A DNA stretch of 7,034 bases, taken from NCBI GenBank assembly GCA_035500455.1, contig DATJXG010000184.1, positions 1 through 7,034 on the forward strand. Direction: 5' to 3'. The position numbers and the translations under genes were made by a program. This DNA is from DATJXG01 sp035500455. Lineage in GTDB: Bacteria; Acidobacteriota; Terriglobia; Terriglobales; Acidobacteriaceae. Each line of letters starts with the position of its first letter. The first letter of the stretch is position 1. Positions 1 to 6,350 of this stretch are shown here, one piece after another. Below the pieces are notes generated by a model. That model searched no databases. It saw nothing but the letters and a program-made list of their open reading frames with translations, and was not told the DNA's origin.

Positions 1-18
1 ATTAGGGCAACCCTTTTG

Positions 19-83
19 ACCGCAGAGGGCGCTGAGAACGCTGAGCATTGACAATCCTCCGCGAACTCCGCGTGCTCTGCGGT
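19..83. repeat. Imperfect hairpin built from 9-nt CGCNGAGNN units
   Basis: Three consecutive 9-mers at 21-29, 30-38 and 39-47 (CGCAGAGGG, CGCTGAGAA, CGCTGAGCA) face three on the opposite strand at 81-73, 72-64 and 63-55 (CGCAGAGCA, CGCGGAGTT, CGCGGAGGA), around a 7-nt loop at 48-54. The terminal stem ACCGCAGAG is perfect, and 22 of 29 positions pair. It begins about 17 nt past the stop of the dipeptidase gene. No T-run follows on either strand, so it is not a classic intrinsic terminator. Similar periodic repeats are, from memory, scattered in intergenic DNA of Acidobacteriota and some other phyla. Confidence 0.75.
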
Positions 84-99
84 TATCCACTCCCGCGGT

Positions 100-1479
100 T
101 TAAGCCTTTCCGCCCAACTTCTCGAAGAACAGGCAGATCGACTCAATCCCGCGGTAGAAGTTGGGGATGTGGAACTTTTCGTTGGGCGCGTGCAGGTTGT
201 CGTCGGGCAGGCCGAAGCCCATCATCACGCTGGGAATTTTCAGCACATCCTGGAAGTCGGTGACGATGGGAATGGAGCCTCCGGAGCGGATGAAGACCGT
301 CTGCTTCTTGAAGACGTCGTGCATGGCGTCGGTGGCGGCCTTGATGTATTTGTTGTCCGTTTCCGCCACGCAGGCGGGGCCTTTGCTCCAGACCTTGATG
401 CTGGTCTGAATGCCCTTCGGCGTGAGCTTCTTTACGTACTTCCTGTATTTTTCCAGGACCTCGTCCGGGTCCTGGTTGGGCACCAGACGCATGGAGACTT
501 TGGCCGAGGCCTTTGCCGGGATCACCGTCTTGGCTCCGGGCGCGGTGAAGCCGCCGGGCATGCCGTGGACTTCGAGCGTCGGCCGGGCCCAGGTGCGATA
601 GAGCACCGAATAGCCCGGTTCGCCCGTGAGCACCGTGGAGCCGACTTCGGTCTTGCGATAGTGCTCTTCGTTGAAGGGCAGGCGCTTCCAGGCTTTCAGT
701 TCGTCCTGGCTGGGGGCTTTCACCCCTTTGTAAAACCCTGGTATCAGGATTTTGCCTTTGGCGTCCTTCAGCTTGCTTATGATTTCGATCAGTGCGAACA
801 AGGGATTCGGCGCAGCGCCGCCGTACACGCCGGAATGCAGATCAGTTTTGGCGCCCACGGCTTCGATCTCGGTATAGACCAGTCCCCGCAGGCCAACGCA
901 CAGGGTGGGAAGATCAGGGGCGAACAGTTCCGTATCGCAGACCAGCGCGAAATCCGCCTTCAGCCTGGCTTTTTCGTTGCGGACGTATTCGGCGATCGAC
1001 TCGCCGCCTACTTCTTCTTCTCCTTCGATCAGCACCTTCACATTCAGCGGCAGCTTGCCTCCGTTGGCCTGCATGAGGGCTTCGAGCGCTTTCACTTCCA
1101 TCCATAGCTGGCCTTTATCATCGACAGCGCCACGGGCGTAGAGATTGTTGTTGCGCTCCGTGGGCTCAAACGGCGGTGAGATCCATTCATTTACGGGATC
1201 GGGAGGCTGAACATCGTAGTGGGCGTACATCAGCGCTGTGGGCTTGCCGGTGGCGTGCAACCAGTCGCCATAGACCAGGGGATGCCCCTTGGTGGAGATG
1301 ATCTGCACATTCTCCAGCCCGATGCGGCGCAATTCGCCGGCCACGAATTCGCCGGCCTTCTGCACGTCGGACTTGTGTTCGGTTAAGGTGCTGATGCTGG
1401 GGATGCGCAGAAAATCTTTCAGTTCGCTGAGGAAACGCTGCTGATTACCGCGGGCATAGCTGACTGCAGGAGAGGCCAT
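100..1479 (-). CDS. M20 family metallopeptidase, carnosinase (CNDP)-like dipeptidase
   Basis: This 459-residue protein is a di-zinc exopeptidase of the M20 family and probably hydrolyses dipeptides in the cytoplasm; no signal peptide is visible. By analogy with carnosinases, the metal and catalytic residues are all present: H87 in YAHYDVQP with D89, bridging D120 in RGAVDDKG, the E155-E156 pair in EGEEEVG (base and ligand), D182 in CDTE, and H430 in DDNLHAPNE. The dimerisation (lid) domain begins near residue 200 and contains H215 in DLHSGVYGG, which in carnosinases reaches the partner subunit's active site. Length is normal for the family. The ATG start has an AAAGGA ribosome site 8 nt upstream, and the gene ends in TAA. 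It lies 135 nt from the ABC permease gene, behind its own promoter candidate. Substrate cannot be read from sequence; related enzymes act on carnosine, Cys-Gly or other dipeptides. The family call is firm and the exact substrate unknown. Confidence 0.93.
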   Translation of the reverse strand: MASPAVSYARGNQQRFLSELKDFLRIPSISTLTEHKSDVQKAGEFVAGELRRIGLENVQIISTKGHPLVYGDWLHATGKPTALMYAHYDVQPPDPVNEWISPPFEPTERNNNLYARGAVDDKGQLWMEVKALEALMQANGGKLPLNVKVLIEGEEEVGGESIAEYVRNEKARLKADFALVCDTELFAPDLPTLCVGLRGLVYTEIEAVGAKTDLHSGVYGGAAPNPLFALIEIISKLKDAKGKILIPGFYKGVKAPSQDELKAWKRLPFNEEHYRKTEVGSTVLTGEPGYSVLYRTWARPTLEVHGMPGGFTAPGAKTVIPAKASAKVSMRLVPNQDPDEVLEKYRKYVKKLTPKGIQTSIKVWSKGPACVAETDNKYIKAATDAMHDVFKKQTVFIRSGGSIPIVTDFQDVLKIPSVMMGFGLPDDNLHAPNEKFHIPNFYRGIESICLFFEKLGGKA

Positions 1480-1487
1480 AATTGCCG

Positions 1488-1493
1488 TCCTTT
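1488..1493 (-). promoter_or_regulatory. Ribosome binding site of the M20 dipeptidase gene
   Basis: AAAGGA on the minus strand ends 8 nt before the ATG at 1479, a good match and spacing that supports this start. Confidence 0.6.
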
Positions 1494-1532
1494 CAGGCGC
1501 GGGATGCGTCTTGGCGGGGTAGGAAACTTCTC

Positions 1533-1561
1533 AGTATATACCGGCTGCGGATGTCTGACCG
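1533..1561 (-). promoter_or_regulatory. Candidate sigma70-type promoter for the M20 dipeptidase gene
   Basis: The minus strand has TATACT (1533-1538, 5 of 6 to TATAAT) and, 17 nt upstream, CGGTCA (1556-1561, 3 of 6 to TTGACA). Transcription would start near 1526, leaving a leader of roughly 45 nt with the AAAGGA site. The -10 is good and the -35 weak, so this is a candidate only. Confidence 0.35.
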
Positions 1562-1578
1562 GGTGGCAGGGAAGGCGC

Positions 1579-1600
1579 GGGGCGGGGCTTGCCCCATCCC
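1579..1600 (-). terminator. GC-rich hairpin 3' of the ABC permease gene (terminator-like, no U-tract)
   Basis: A palindrome GGGGC-TT-GCCCC (1584-1595) is extended by outer pairs 79-100, 80-99 and 81-98 (last two digits), with one mismatch and one wobble. It starts 15 nt after the permease stop codon on the transcribed strand. No run of U follows, so if it acts in termination it would be as a pause or 3' stability element. Its sequence resembles GGGGCTTGCCCC-type dispersed repeats seen in many GC-rich genomes (recollection). Confidence 0.4.
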
Positions 1601-1614
1601 TACACGACCCGTTG

Positions 1615-3222
1615 TCATCCGCGAGCCAGGCGAACGTAGCGGCCCAGATACGCGGCTGCGAACAGGACGATGCCGGCGACGAGGTAAATGCCTGGCGTGC
1701 TTGAGGCCGTGGTGGTTCCCATGAAGTCGAGGCCGGGGATGTGATGGGCCGCGCCGATGTACCACCAGACGGTATAGAGAGCCTCGAAGGTTTTGCTGCT
1801 TTGCGTCCACACGCCCAACGCCAGGGCAAGCGAAGGGATGAAGATCGCTCCCGCGATCCATGCGGAGAGGCCCATCCAGTTAGCGCTCAGGAGCAGGCGC
1901 AGGCCCACACCACCGCCGGCCACGAGCGCAACGACAACCCCCGCCAGCCACGCCGCCGGAAGCTGCCGCTGCAGGGCATGTTGGGAAGAGAAGATGAGCG
2001 ACTGCGTTCCGTAGCGCGCCTCGCGCGAGCCCATCGGCGACCATAGCAGCGTTGGCCAGACCCAGGCCGCGATCAGAACGCCGCCGCGAGCAGCGTCGAG
2101 GGGCGAGGCCAGGCAGGCGATGAATAAGCCGGCGGCTACGGCATACCACCACCAGGAGCGGCCTTTGAGCATCAGGCGCAGTTCGGCTGCGACCGTGCTG
2201 AGAAATCTGGTTCTATTTCGGCCACGATCGAGGGGAGCGAGGTGCACCGTCGGCTGCGCCGACTGCGTCGCGGACGCGAAGATCTCCTGCGTGCCGGGAG
2301 GCGGAGCTTGCGCGGGTTGCATCGCGGCTGCTCTCCGCCATTGGCGGGCGGGATCGAAGCGATCGAAGAAGGAAGCGGCCAGCAGCGCCAAACCGGCGGC
2401 AACAGCGATCCATTCCAGCCGGCTCAGCAAGATCGCCCAGTTCCAGTGCAGGCCAGTCCAGAGGAAATGCTTGGTGGCAGGGTTGCCGCTGCTGCCGGCG
2501 TTTATGGAGGCGCCACCCTGATAGAGCCGATCGATCTGGCGCAGGCGTGCCTGCATTTGGCCGAGGACGATTGCGAGTCCCGCGTAGTCGGGGAAATAAG
2601 CTTGCTGGTTGGCCCGCCGCGCTTTGTCCACATTTCCCGCACCCAGGGCCAGGAGCGTGATCCAGACAAAAAAGTAAATGACGTTTCCCAGGCCGCTGCG
2701 CAGGCCGGGCAGGGTTTCGAACAGGACCGCCAATGCGGCCGTAACCGCCATCGCCGACAGGCCGAATACCACCAGGGGCCCCGCCAGTTGGAGAATGTGG
2801 ACGTGGCGGTCTTCGCCCTGCAGCATCTGCATGAAGAGGCCGGCGCAGGCCATGATCAGCACCATGGCCGCGAGCACGGCGAAATTGCTGATGGTTTTGG
2901 CCAAGGTGTAGAAGGGCTTGCTCATCGGCGTGGTGGCGAGAATTTGCCCTACGCGGGTCTGGCGGTCCCGCTGGATGGTGTTCTTCACCAAGTAGAAGCC
3001 GACCAGCGTGAGGAATGTCGAGGTGACCAGCATCATCACGCAGCCCAGCCACGCCGAGTTGTAAATGCCGCGATAGTCGCCTAATTGCACCACGATCTGA
3101 CCGGCGTAAACCGCGTAGCCCAGATATACCGCGAAGCCCAGCGTCAGCAGAAAGCTGTAGCGCCGGACGCGTTCCAGGAAGTCGGCTCGAACCATGTGGT
3201 AAAGCACACGCGCATGATTCAT
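1615..3222 (-). CDS. ABC-2-type exporter permease with two homologous halves
   Basis: This 535-residue integral membrane protein is the permease partner of the ATPase encoded just upstream. Hydrophobic segments fall near residues 24-40, 58-80, 110-131, 145-168, 178-195 and 265-284, then 357-373, 379-395, 423-445, 450-470, 482-492 (weak) and 511-527, so about six per half. The halves are joined by a hydrophilic, Pro/Ala/Gln-rich linker (about 286-340). Each half carries a cytosolic loop after its second membrane segment with related sequence (R90-VGQILATTPMSKP and R403-YGTQSLIFSSQHA), which suggests an internal duplication. Most ABC-2 permeases have six segments and dimerise; this one could form the full channel alone. 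ATG overlaps the ATPase stop as ATGA, with GGAGG 9 nt upstream, so translation is probably coupled. The transported substrate is unknown; lipids, drugs, peptides or a lipoprotein-linked role are all possible. Confidence 0.9.
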   Translation of the reverse strand: MNHARVLYHMVRADFLERVRRYSFLLTLGFAVYLGYAVYAGQIVVQLGDYRGIYNSAWLGCVMMLVTSTFLTLVGFYLVKNTIQRDRQTRVGQILATTPMSKPFYTLAKTISNFAVLAAMVLIMACAGLFMQMLQGEDRHVHILQLAGPLVVFGLSAMAVTAALAVLFETLPGLRSGLGNVIYFFVWITLLALGAGNVDKARRANQQAYFPDYAGLAIVLGQMQARLRQIDRLYQGGASINAGSSGNPATKHFLWTGLHWNWAILLSRLEWIAVAAGLALLAASFFDRFDPARQWRRAAAMQPAQAPPPGTQEIFASATQSAQPTVHLAPLDRGRNRTRFLSTVAAELRLMLKGRSWWWYAVAAGLFIACLASPLDAARGGVLIAAWVWPTLLWSPMGSREARYGTQSLIFSSQHALQRQLPAAWLAGVVVALVAGGGVGLRLLLSANWMGLSAWIAGAIFIPSLALALGVWTQSSKTFEALYTVWWYIGAAHHIPGLDFMGTTTASSTPGIYLVAGIVLFAAAYLGRYVRLARG

Positions 3223-4100
3223 GCCGCGGCCCCTCCGCGATGATGGGAGAGGCAGTAAAGATAAGCATCCTCCAGGTTGGGAGCGGCGGGCGTAGCGCCC
3301 GGTGGCGGCTGCGCTGCTAAGACGCGGGCGTGAACGCCATCACTGCGGCGGCTGGTGCTGCTGATGAGATAGCTTTGCTTGGCGGCATTCAGGCCGGCGC
3401 TGGGGATGATCCATTCCCAGACTTTGCCTTCCACCTGGAGCAGCAGTTCTTCCGGCGAAGCGTGCGCCACCAGGGTGCCCTGCGAGATCAAGGCAATATC
3501 GGTGGCGGTGGCTTCGACGTCGGAGACGATGTGAGTGGAAAGAATGACGATGCGGTCGCCGGAGAGGTCGGAGAGCAAATTGCGGAAGCGGACGCGCTCT
3601 TCGGGGTCAAGGCCGGCCGTAGGCTCATCGACGATGAGCAACTGGGGGTCGTTGAGCAATGCCTGCGCGATGCCTACACGCTGTTTCATCCCGCCGGAAA
3701 AGCCGCCCAGCGGGCGTTTGCGAACGTCGGTGAGGTTTACCAGATTGAGGAGATCGTCGATGCGGCGGCGGGCAGCGGCCGAGTCGAGACCTTTTATCGC
3801 CGCCAGATACTCCAGAAATTCCACCGCATTGAGATTGGGGTAAACGCCGAAGTCCTGCGGCAGGTAGCCGAGAACCGCGCGCAGGAGATTGGGATTTTCC
3901 GCTACGTCGCGGCCGTTCCAGGTGACCTTTCCGTCGCTGGCACCTGTGATGGTGGCGAGAATGCTCATCAGCGTGGTCTTGCCGGCGCCGTTCGGGCCAA
4001 GGAGACCCAGAACTCCGGGACCGAGTTCCAGGCTGAAGCCGCGCAGAGCGAGAACTTTGCCGCCGTATTGCTTGCTTACGTTGTCGATGACTAGTTTCAA
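3219..4100 (-). CDS. ABC exporter ATP-binding protein (CcmA/DrrA/NatA-like)
   Basis: This 293-residue cytoplasmic ATPase powers the adjacent permease. All nucleotide-binding motifs are present: Walker A GPNGAGKT (35-42), Q-loop Q82 in LPQDFGVYPN, signature FSGGM (134-138; Phe where Leu is usual), Walker B LLIVDEP (154-160) with catalytic E159, D-loop GLD (163-165) and switch H190 in STH. The C-terminal extension (about 220-293) ends with PNLEDAYL, like the LED-type motif of drug and sodium export ATPases such as DrrA and NatA, which supports export rather than import. The start is TTG: a strong GGAGGA lies 3 nt upstream, and the only nearby ATG is out of frame. The TGA stop overlaps the permease ATG by 4 nt. 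There is no solute-binding protein gene beside it. The cargo cannot be inferred. Confidence 0.95.
   Translation of the reverse strand: MKLVIDNVSKQYGGKVLALRGFSLELGPGVLGLLGPNGAGKTTLMSILATITGASDGKVTWNGRDVAENPNLLRAVLGYLPQDFGVYPNLNAVEFLEYLAAIKGLDSAAARRRIDDLLNLVNLTDVRKRPLGGFSGGMKQRVGIAQALLNDPQLLIVDEPTAGLDPEERVRFRNLLSDLSGDRIVILSTHIVSDVEATATDIALISQGTLVAHASPEELLLQVEGKVWEWIIPSAGLNAAKQSYLISSTSRRSDGVHARVLAAQPPPGATPAAPNLEDAYLYCLSHHRGGAAA
3232..3236 (-). promoter_or_regulatory. Ribosome binding site of the ABC permease gene
   Basis: GGAGG lies inside the last codons of the ATPase gene, 9 nt before the permease ATG. With the ATGA overlap it indicates coupled translation of the two subunits. Confidence 0.6.
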
Positions 4101-4103
4101 AGT

Positions 4104-4109
4104 TCCTCC
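4104..4109 (-). promoter_or_regulatory. Ribosome binding site that fixes the TTG start of the ABC ATPase
   Basis: GGAGGA on the minus strand sits 3 nt before the TTG. The nearby ATG upstream reads out of frame and hits TGA after six codons, so this strong site is the main support for TTG initiation. The spacing is slightly short. Confidence 0.6.
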
Positions 4110-4115
4110 GGCGGC

Positions 4116-4139
4116 ATTTTATCGTTCAGGAATGGAACG
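4116..4139 (-). promoter_or_regulatory. Possible -10 box with adjacent operator-like dyad upstream of the ABC operon
   Basis: The minus strand has TAAAAT (4116-4121, 5 of 6 to the -10 consensus). Immediately upstream is a perfect 5-bp dyad, CGTTC (4123-4127) and GAACG (4135-4139), separated by 7 nt. It would occupy the spacer between -10 and -35, a usual place for a repressor. No good -35 hexamer is seen. A further GTTCC lies at 4157-4161. This is a guess from position and symmetry. Confidence 0.25.
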
Positions 4140-4189
4140 AAATCGTCGGGCGAGAAGTTCCGTTGCTGGGCAGGAGCAAAGTCTTAAAA

Positions 4190-4229
4190 CGCCGAGGGCG
4201 CGAAGGACTGCCGCCGAGGGCGCTGAGGG
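4190..4229. repeat. Second copy of the 9-nt CGCNGAGNN repeat, in direct orientation
   Basis: CGCCGAGGG (4190-4198), the degenerate CGCGAAGGA (4199-4207), a 4-nt break, then CGCCGAGGG (4212-4220) and CGCTGAGGG (4221-4229). It is the same family as the hairpin at the left end of the window, but only one arm is evident. It lies 17-57 nt beyond the methyltransferase stop codon, again just 3' of a gene. Confidence 0.65.
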
Positions 4230-4246
4230 CTGCGCGGCTTCACGGC

Positions 4247-5050
4247 TTAACCCGCCGGCTTGGTGGCTGCAATTACCGTGTAGGTTAGGTCTCCGGAACG
4301 GTAAGCGTCGAGAATGATTTCGATGCCCTCGACGAATTCGCGCGCCGCCCGGGGGAGCAACTTCACTACCGCCTTGGCTGCACGGGCGTGGTCCTGGCAG
4401 ATTTCCCAGGTGCGCAGAACTTCGGCAGTGAGGTCCTCTGTGTTGCTAACCTGCAGGCCGGCAGATCGGGCGGCTTCTGAATATTGGGCCGCAGTCCAGA
4501 GTTCGGGGCAGAGAAATGCACGCGCGACCTCGCGCACCCTCAGGCTTTCCATCGAACCTGTCCAGGCGGCGAGCAGGAACCGGCCGCTGGGTTTCAGGGC
4601 GGAGGCTGCATTTTTCAGGAATGTCGATTTATCCGCGAAGTGCTCCGACGATTCCATGGCCCACACCAGATCGAATTCGGCCCGGGGAAAGGCAAAGTCG
4701 TCGGCGTTCGCGACGACGAAGGCCAATCGGCTGCTTACGCCGGCTTTCTCAGCGGCTTCGCCGGCAATTCGCGCCTGCTTGGGACTGAGGGTTAGGCCTA
4801 CGCCGCTGCAATTATGCTGGCGGGCAAGATACAGCAATGTGCCGCCGTGCCCACATCCGACGTCGAGAACATGTTCGCCGCCGCGTACGCCTGCCAATCG
4901 CGCGCAGAGATCGAGCATGTTCACCTGAGCGGTTGCCGGAGAGTCGTCACCCTGGAAAAAAAGCCCGTGATGAATGTGGTCGCCCCAAAAGGTGCGGTAG
5001 ATCAGGGCGAGGGAGTCGTAGTGCTCGCGAATTTGAGCGGCCGTGGCCAT
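4247..5050 (-). CDS. Class I SAM-dependent methyltransferase, gamma-tocopherol methyltransferase-like
   Basis: This 267-residue cytoplasmic enzyme transfers a methyl group from S-adenosylmethionine to a small molecule. The SAM fold is clear: motif I VLDVGCGHGG (61-70), the second strand with GVGLTLSPKQ (83-92), the acidic ANADD region (114-118) and FDLVWAMESSEHFADK (126-141). That last stretch and the N-terminal WGDHIHHG (22-29) are close to motifs I recall from plant and cyanobacterial gamma-tocopherol methyltransferases and their relatives, which include sterol and natural-product C-, N- and O-methyltransferases. Tocopherol is unlikely to be the substrate in a non-phototroph, so the true acceptor is open. 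The ATG start is fixed by an in-frame TGA two codons upstream. No Shine-Dalgarno sequence lies at normal distance (an AAAGGA sits about 24 nt away). It ends in TAA and is isolated by gaps of about 145 nt on both sides, so it is probably monocistronic. Confidence 0.9.
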   Translation of the reverse strand: MATAAQIREHYDSLALIYRTFWGDHIHHGLFFQGDDSPATAQVNMLDLCARLAGVRGGEHVLDVGCGHGGTLLYLARQHNCSGVGLTLSPKQARIAGEAAEKAGVSSRLAFVVANADDFAFPRAEFDLVWAMESSEHFADKSTFLKNAASALKPSGRFLLAAWTGSMESLRVREVARAFLCPELWTAAQYSEAARSAGLQVSNTEDLTAEVLRTWEICQDHARAAKAVVKLLPRAAREFVEGIEIILDAYRSGDLTYTVIAATKPAG

Positions 5051-5097
5051 AGATCAGATTGAGCTGTGCGATCGTCCTTTCGGATTTCCTGTTTTGT

Positions 5098-5117
5098 CCC
5101 AACGCTCTCGCGCTGGG
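5098..5117 (-). repeat. REP-like hairpin with GAGA tetraloop between thiO and the methyltransferase gene
   Basis: On the minus strand CCCAGCGC (5117-5110), GAGA (5109-5106) and GCGTTGGG (5105-5098) form an 8-bp stem with one G-U wobble, capped by a GNRA-type loop. A/C-rich sequence follows rather than U, so it is not a standard terminator. The preceding GACGGCC and TTAGCCCAGC recall REP-type palindromes common in Acidobacteriota (recollection, unverified). Confidence 0.45.
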
Positions 5118-5172
5118 CTAAGCTTGGCCGTCCCATCGCGCCTTAAGAGCAACGCCCACGGACTGTCCATCT

Positions 5173-5185
5173 CGCGACCGTCGCG
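5173..5185 (-). other. Small stem-loop just 3' of the thiO stop
   Basis: CGCGA (5173-5177) and TCGCG (5181-5185) pair around a 3-nt loop, starting about 10 nt after the thiO TAA. It is short, has no U-tract, and could be chance in GC-rich DNA. Confidence 0.25.
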
Positions 5186-5195
5186 GCGATTTAAC

Positions 5196-6281
5196 TTACG
5201 ACCGCCCATTAAACCGCAGGAGCGAGAAAGCTGAAATGTCATGGCCGGGATCGCCGCCGGTCATCAACTGCGCCATGATGTGCGCGGTGATTGGGGCGAG
5301 GAGGATGCCGTCGCGAAAATGGCCGGTGGCCACAAAGTAGCCGAGAGTCGGGGTAGCGCCCAGGATAGGCAAATCATCCGGAGTTCCCGGGCGCAGCCCG
5401 GCCCAGGCTTCCAGCAGGCGCGCCTCGCCGAGGCCGGGAACAAGTTTGGCCGCGGAGTCCTGGAGTTGATGAATCGTGTTGGCATCGGTGCGCTTGTCAT
5501 AGCCGGCATCTTCCAGCGTGGAGCCGACAACGATGCGCCCGTCGCTGCGCGGAATGATGTACACGCCCGGGGCGCGGACGACGTGATGAAGAAGTTTGTG
5601 CGGCGTGACCAATGCCAGCATCTGCCCTTTCACCGGACGAGTGGGAAAGCGATGCGGCGAGAGTTGTCCTGACCAGGCGCCGGCGCAGTTCACAACCACA
5701 GGAGCCTGATAGGTGGTCTTGCGGGTGCGGACGCCCGAGGCCCGGCCTTCGGCAACGAGGATTTCCGTTACCTCCGCGCCCGAGGAAATATCCACCTCGC
5801 GGTGCCTGGCGGCCTTGAGAGTGGCGGCAGTGAGAGCCCGCGGATCGACGCTGCGTTCTTTTACGTGAATAGCGGATTGTTCTCCGGCGGCGACGGCAGG
5901 CTCCAGTTCGGCCAGGGGCGCGGGGAAGCGCCCGAGCGACGCGTACGGCGGATCTTTTTTGGCCTTGCCTGCCTGGGAGCCTCGAGGGGCAGGGAAGAGC
6001 AGCGTGCCGGCATCGCGCAGGTCGACGTCGATGCCGGATTCGTCCTGCACCTGATGAACGAACTCGGGATACATCCTGGCACTGGTGGTGGCTAAGCCTT
6101 GCAGCGCGGCCGGAGTATCGAGCAGGCAGTCGGCGAGCATGCCGCCCGCGGCGTAGGAGGCCTCGTGGCCGGGTTCGCCGCGCTCGACCACGAGAACGCG
6201 CGCGCCGCGTTTGCGCAGCGCGATAGAAAGCGACAGGCCAATAATTCCTCCGCCGACAACAATTACGTCCCAGGTTTTCAC
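5196..6281 (-). CDS. thiO: Glycine oxidase ThiO, FAD-dependent (thiamine thiazole branch)
   Basis: This 361-residue flavoenzyme of the DAO/GlpO amino acid oxidase family probably oxidises glycine to the imine (dehydroglycine) used with ThiG and ThiS to build the thiazole of thiamine. The N-terminal Rossmann motif VVGGGIIGLS (8-17) and E33 bind FAD. HEASYAAGGML (39-49) is the characteristic ThiO flavin segment. By analogy with the Bacillus enzyme, Y241 (YIIPR), R297 in GLRPGTPDDLP and R323 in HFRDGILLAP match the substrate-carboxylate-binding positions. Length is normal. The start is GTG: an upstream ATG is out of frame, and the FAD motif needs this N-terminus. No clear Shine-Dalgarno site precedes it. 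No thiS, thiG, thiE or thiC lies in the window, so the gene is separated from its pathway partners here. A related DAO-family deaminating oxidase with another amino acid substrate is the main alternative. Confidence 0.88.
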   Translation of the reverse strand: MKTWDVIVVGGGIIGLSLSIALRKRGARVLVVERGEPGHEASYAAGGMLADCLLDTPAALQGLATTSARMYPEFVHQVQDESGIDVDLRDAGTLLFPAPRGSQAGKAKKDPPYASLGRFPAPLAELEPAVAAGEQSAIHVKERSVDPRALTAATLKAARHREVDISSGAEVTEILVAEGRASGVRTRKTTYQAPVVVNCAGAWSGQLSPHRFPTRPVKGQMLALVTPHKLLHHVVRAPGVYIIPRSDGRIVVGSTLEDAGYDKRTDANTIHQLQDSAAKLVPGLGEARLLEAWAGLRPGTPDDLPILGATPTLGYFVATGHFRDGILLAPITAHIMAQLMTGGDPGHDISAFSLLRFNGRS

Positions 6282-6296
6282 GCTGGCATTGTAAAG

Positions 6297-6348
6297 CAGT
6301 CGTCGGGGGGGCAGTCGTCAGTCTTCAGTCGTCAGTCTTTCAGTCGTC
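6297..6348. repeat. Left arm of an inverted repeat array: four CAGTCGTC units
   Basis: CAGTCGTC occurs at 6297-6304, 6312-6319, 6326-6333 and 6341-6348, spaced 15, 14 and 15 nt, with AGTCTT filler between the later units and a run of seven G at 6305-6311. The array begins 15 nt upstream of the thiO start, so it occupies that gene's 5' leader or promoter region. Confidence 0.75.
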
Positions 6349-6350
6349 AG

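Noticed and set aside
1007..1027. TTC-rich run that looks like a microsatellite
   Set aside because: It is the reverse complement of the GAAGAA codons of the catalytic EGEEEV segment of the dipeptidase.
169..1107. Long plus-strand open frame of 312 codons opposite the dipeptidase gene
   Set aside because: It is antisense to a gene with all M20 catalytic residues, has no domain I recognise, and is typical of the long shadow frames of GC-rich DNA.
2242..3084. 280-codon plus-strand frame opposite the permease
   Set aside because: Antisense shadow with no motif and no ribosome site considered convincing.
2213..3268. 351-codon minus-strand frame overlapping the permease gene
   Set aside because: The composition is Arg/Pro/Gly-rich and low in hydrophobic residues, the mark of a frame-shifted reading; the other frame gives a proper membrane protein with coupled start.
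3330..4094. 254-codon plus-strand frame opposite the ABC ATPase
   Set aside because: Antisense shadow; the minus strand carries every ABC motif in order.
5054..5242. 62-codon minus-strand frame in the gap before the methyltransferase gene, in the same frame and ending at TGA 3 nt before its ATG
   Set aside because: It starts inside thiO without a ribosome site, has an Arg-rich composition with no recognisable motif, and runs through the REP-like palindrome. It is best explained as chance in repeat DNA, though a leader peptide cannot be fully excluded.
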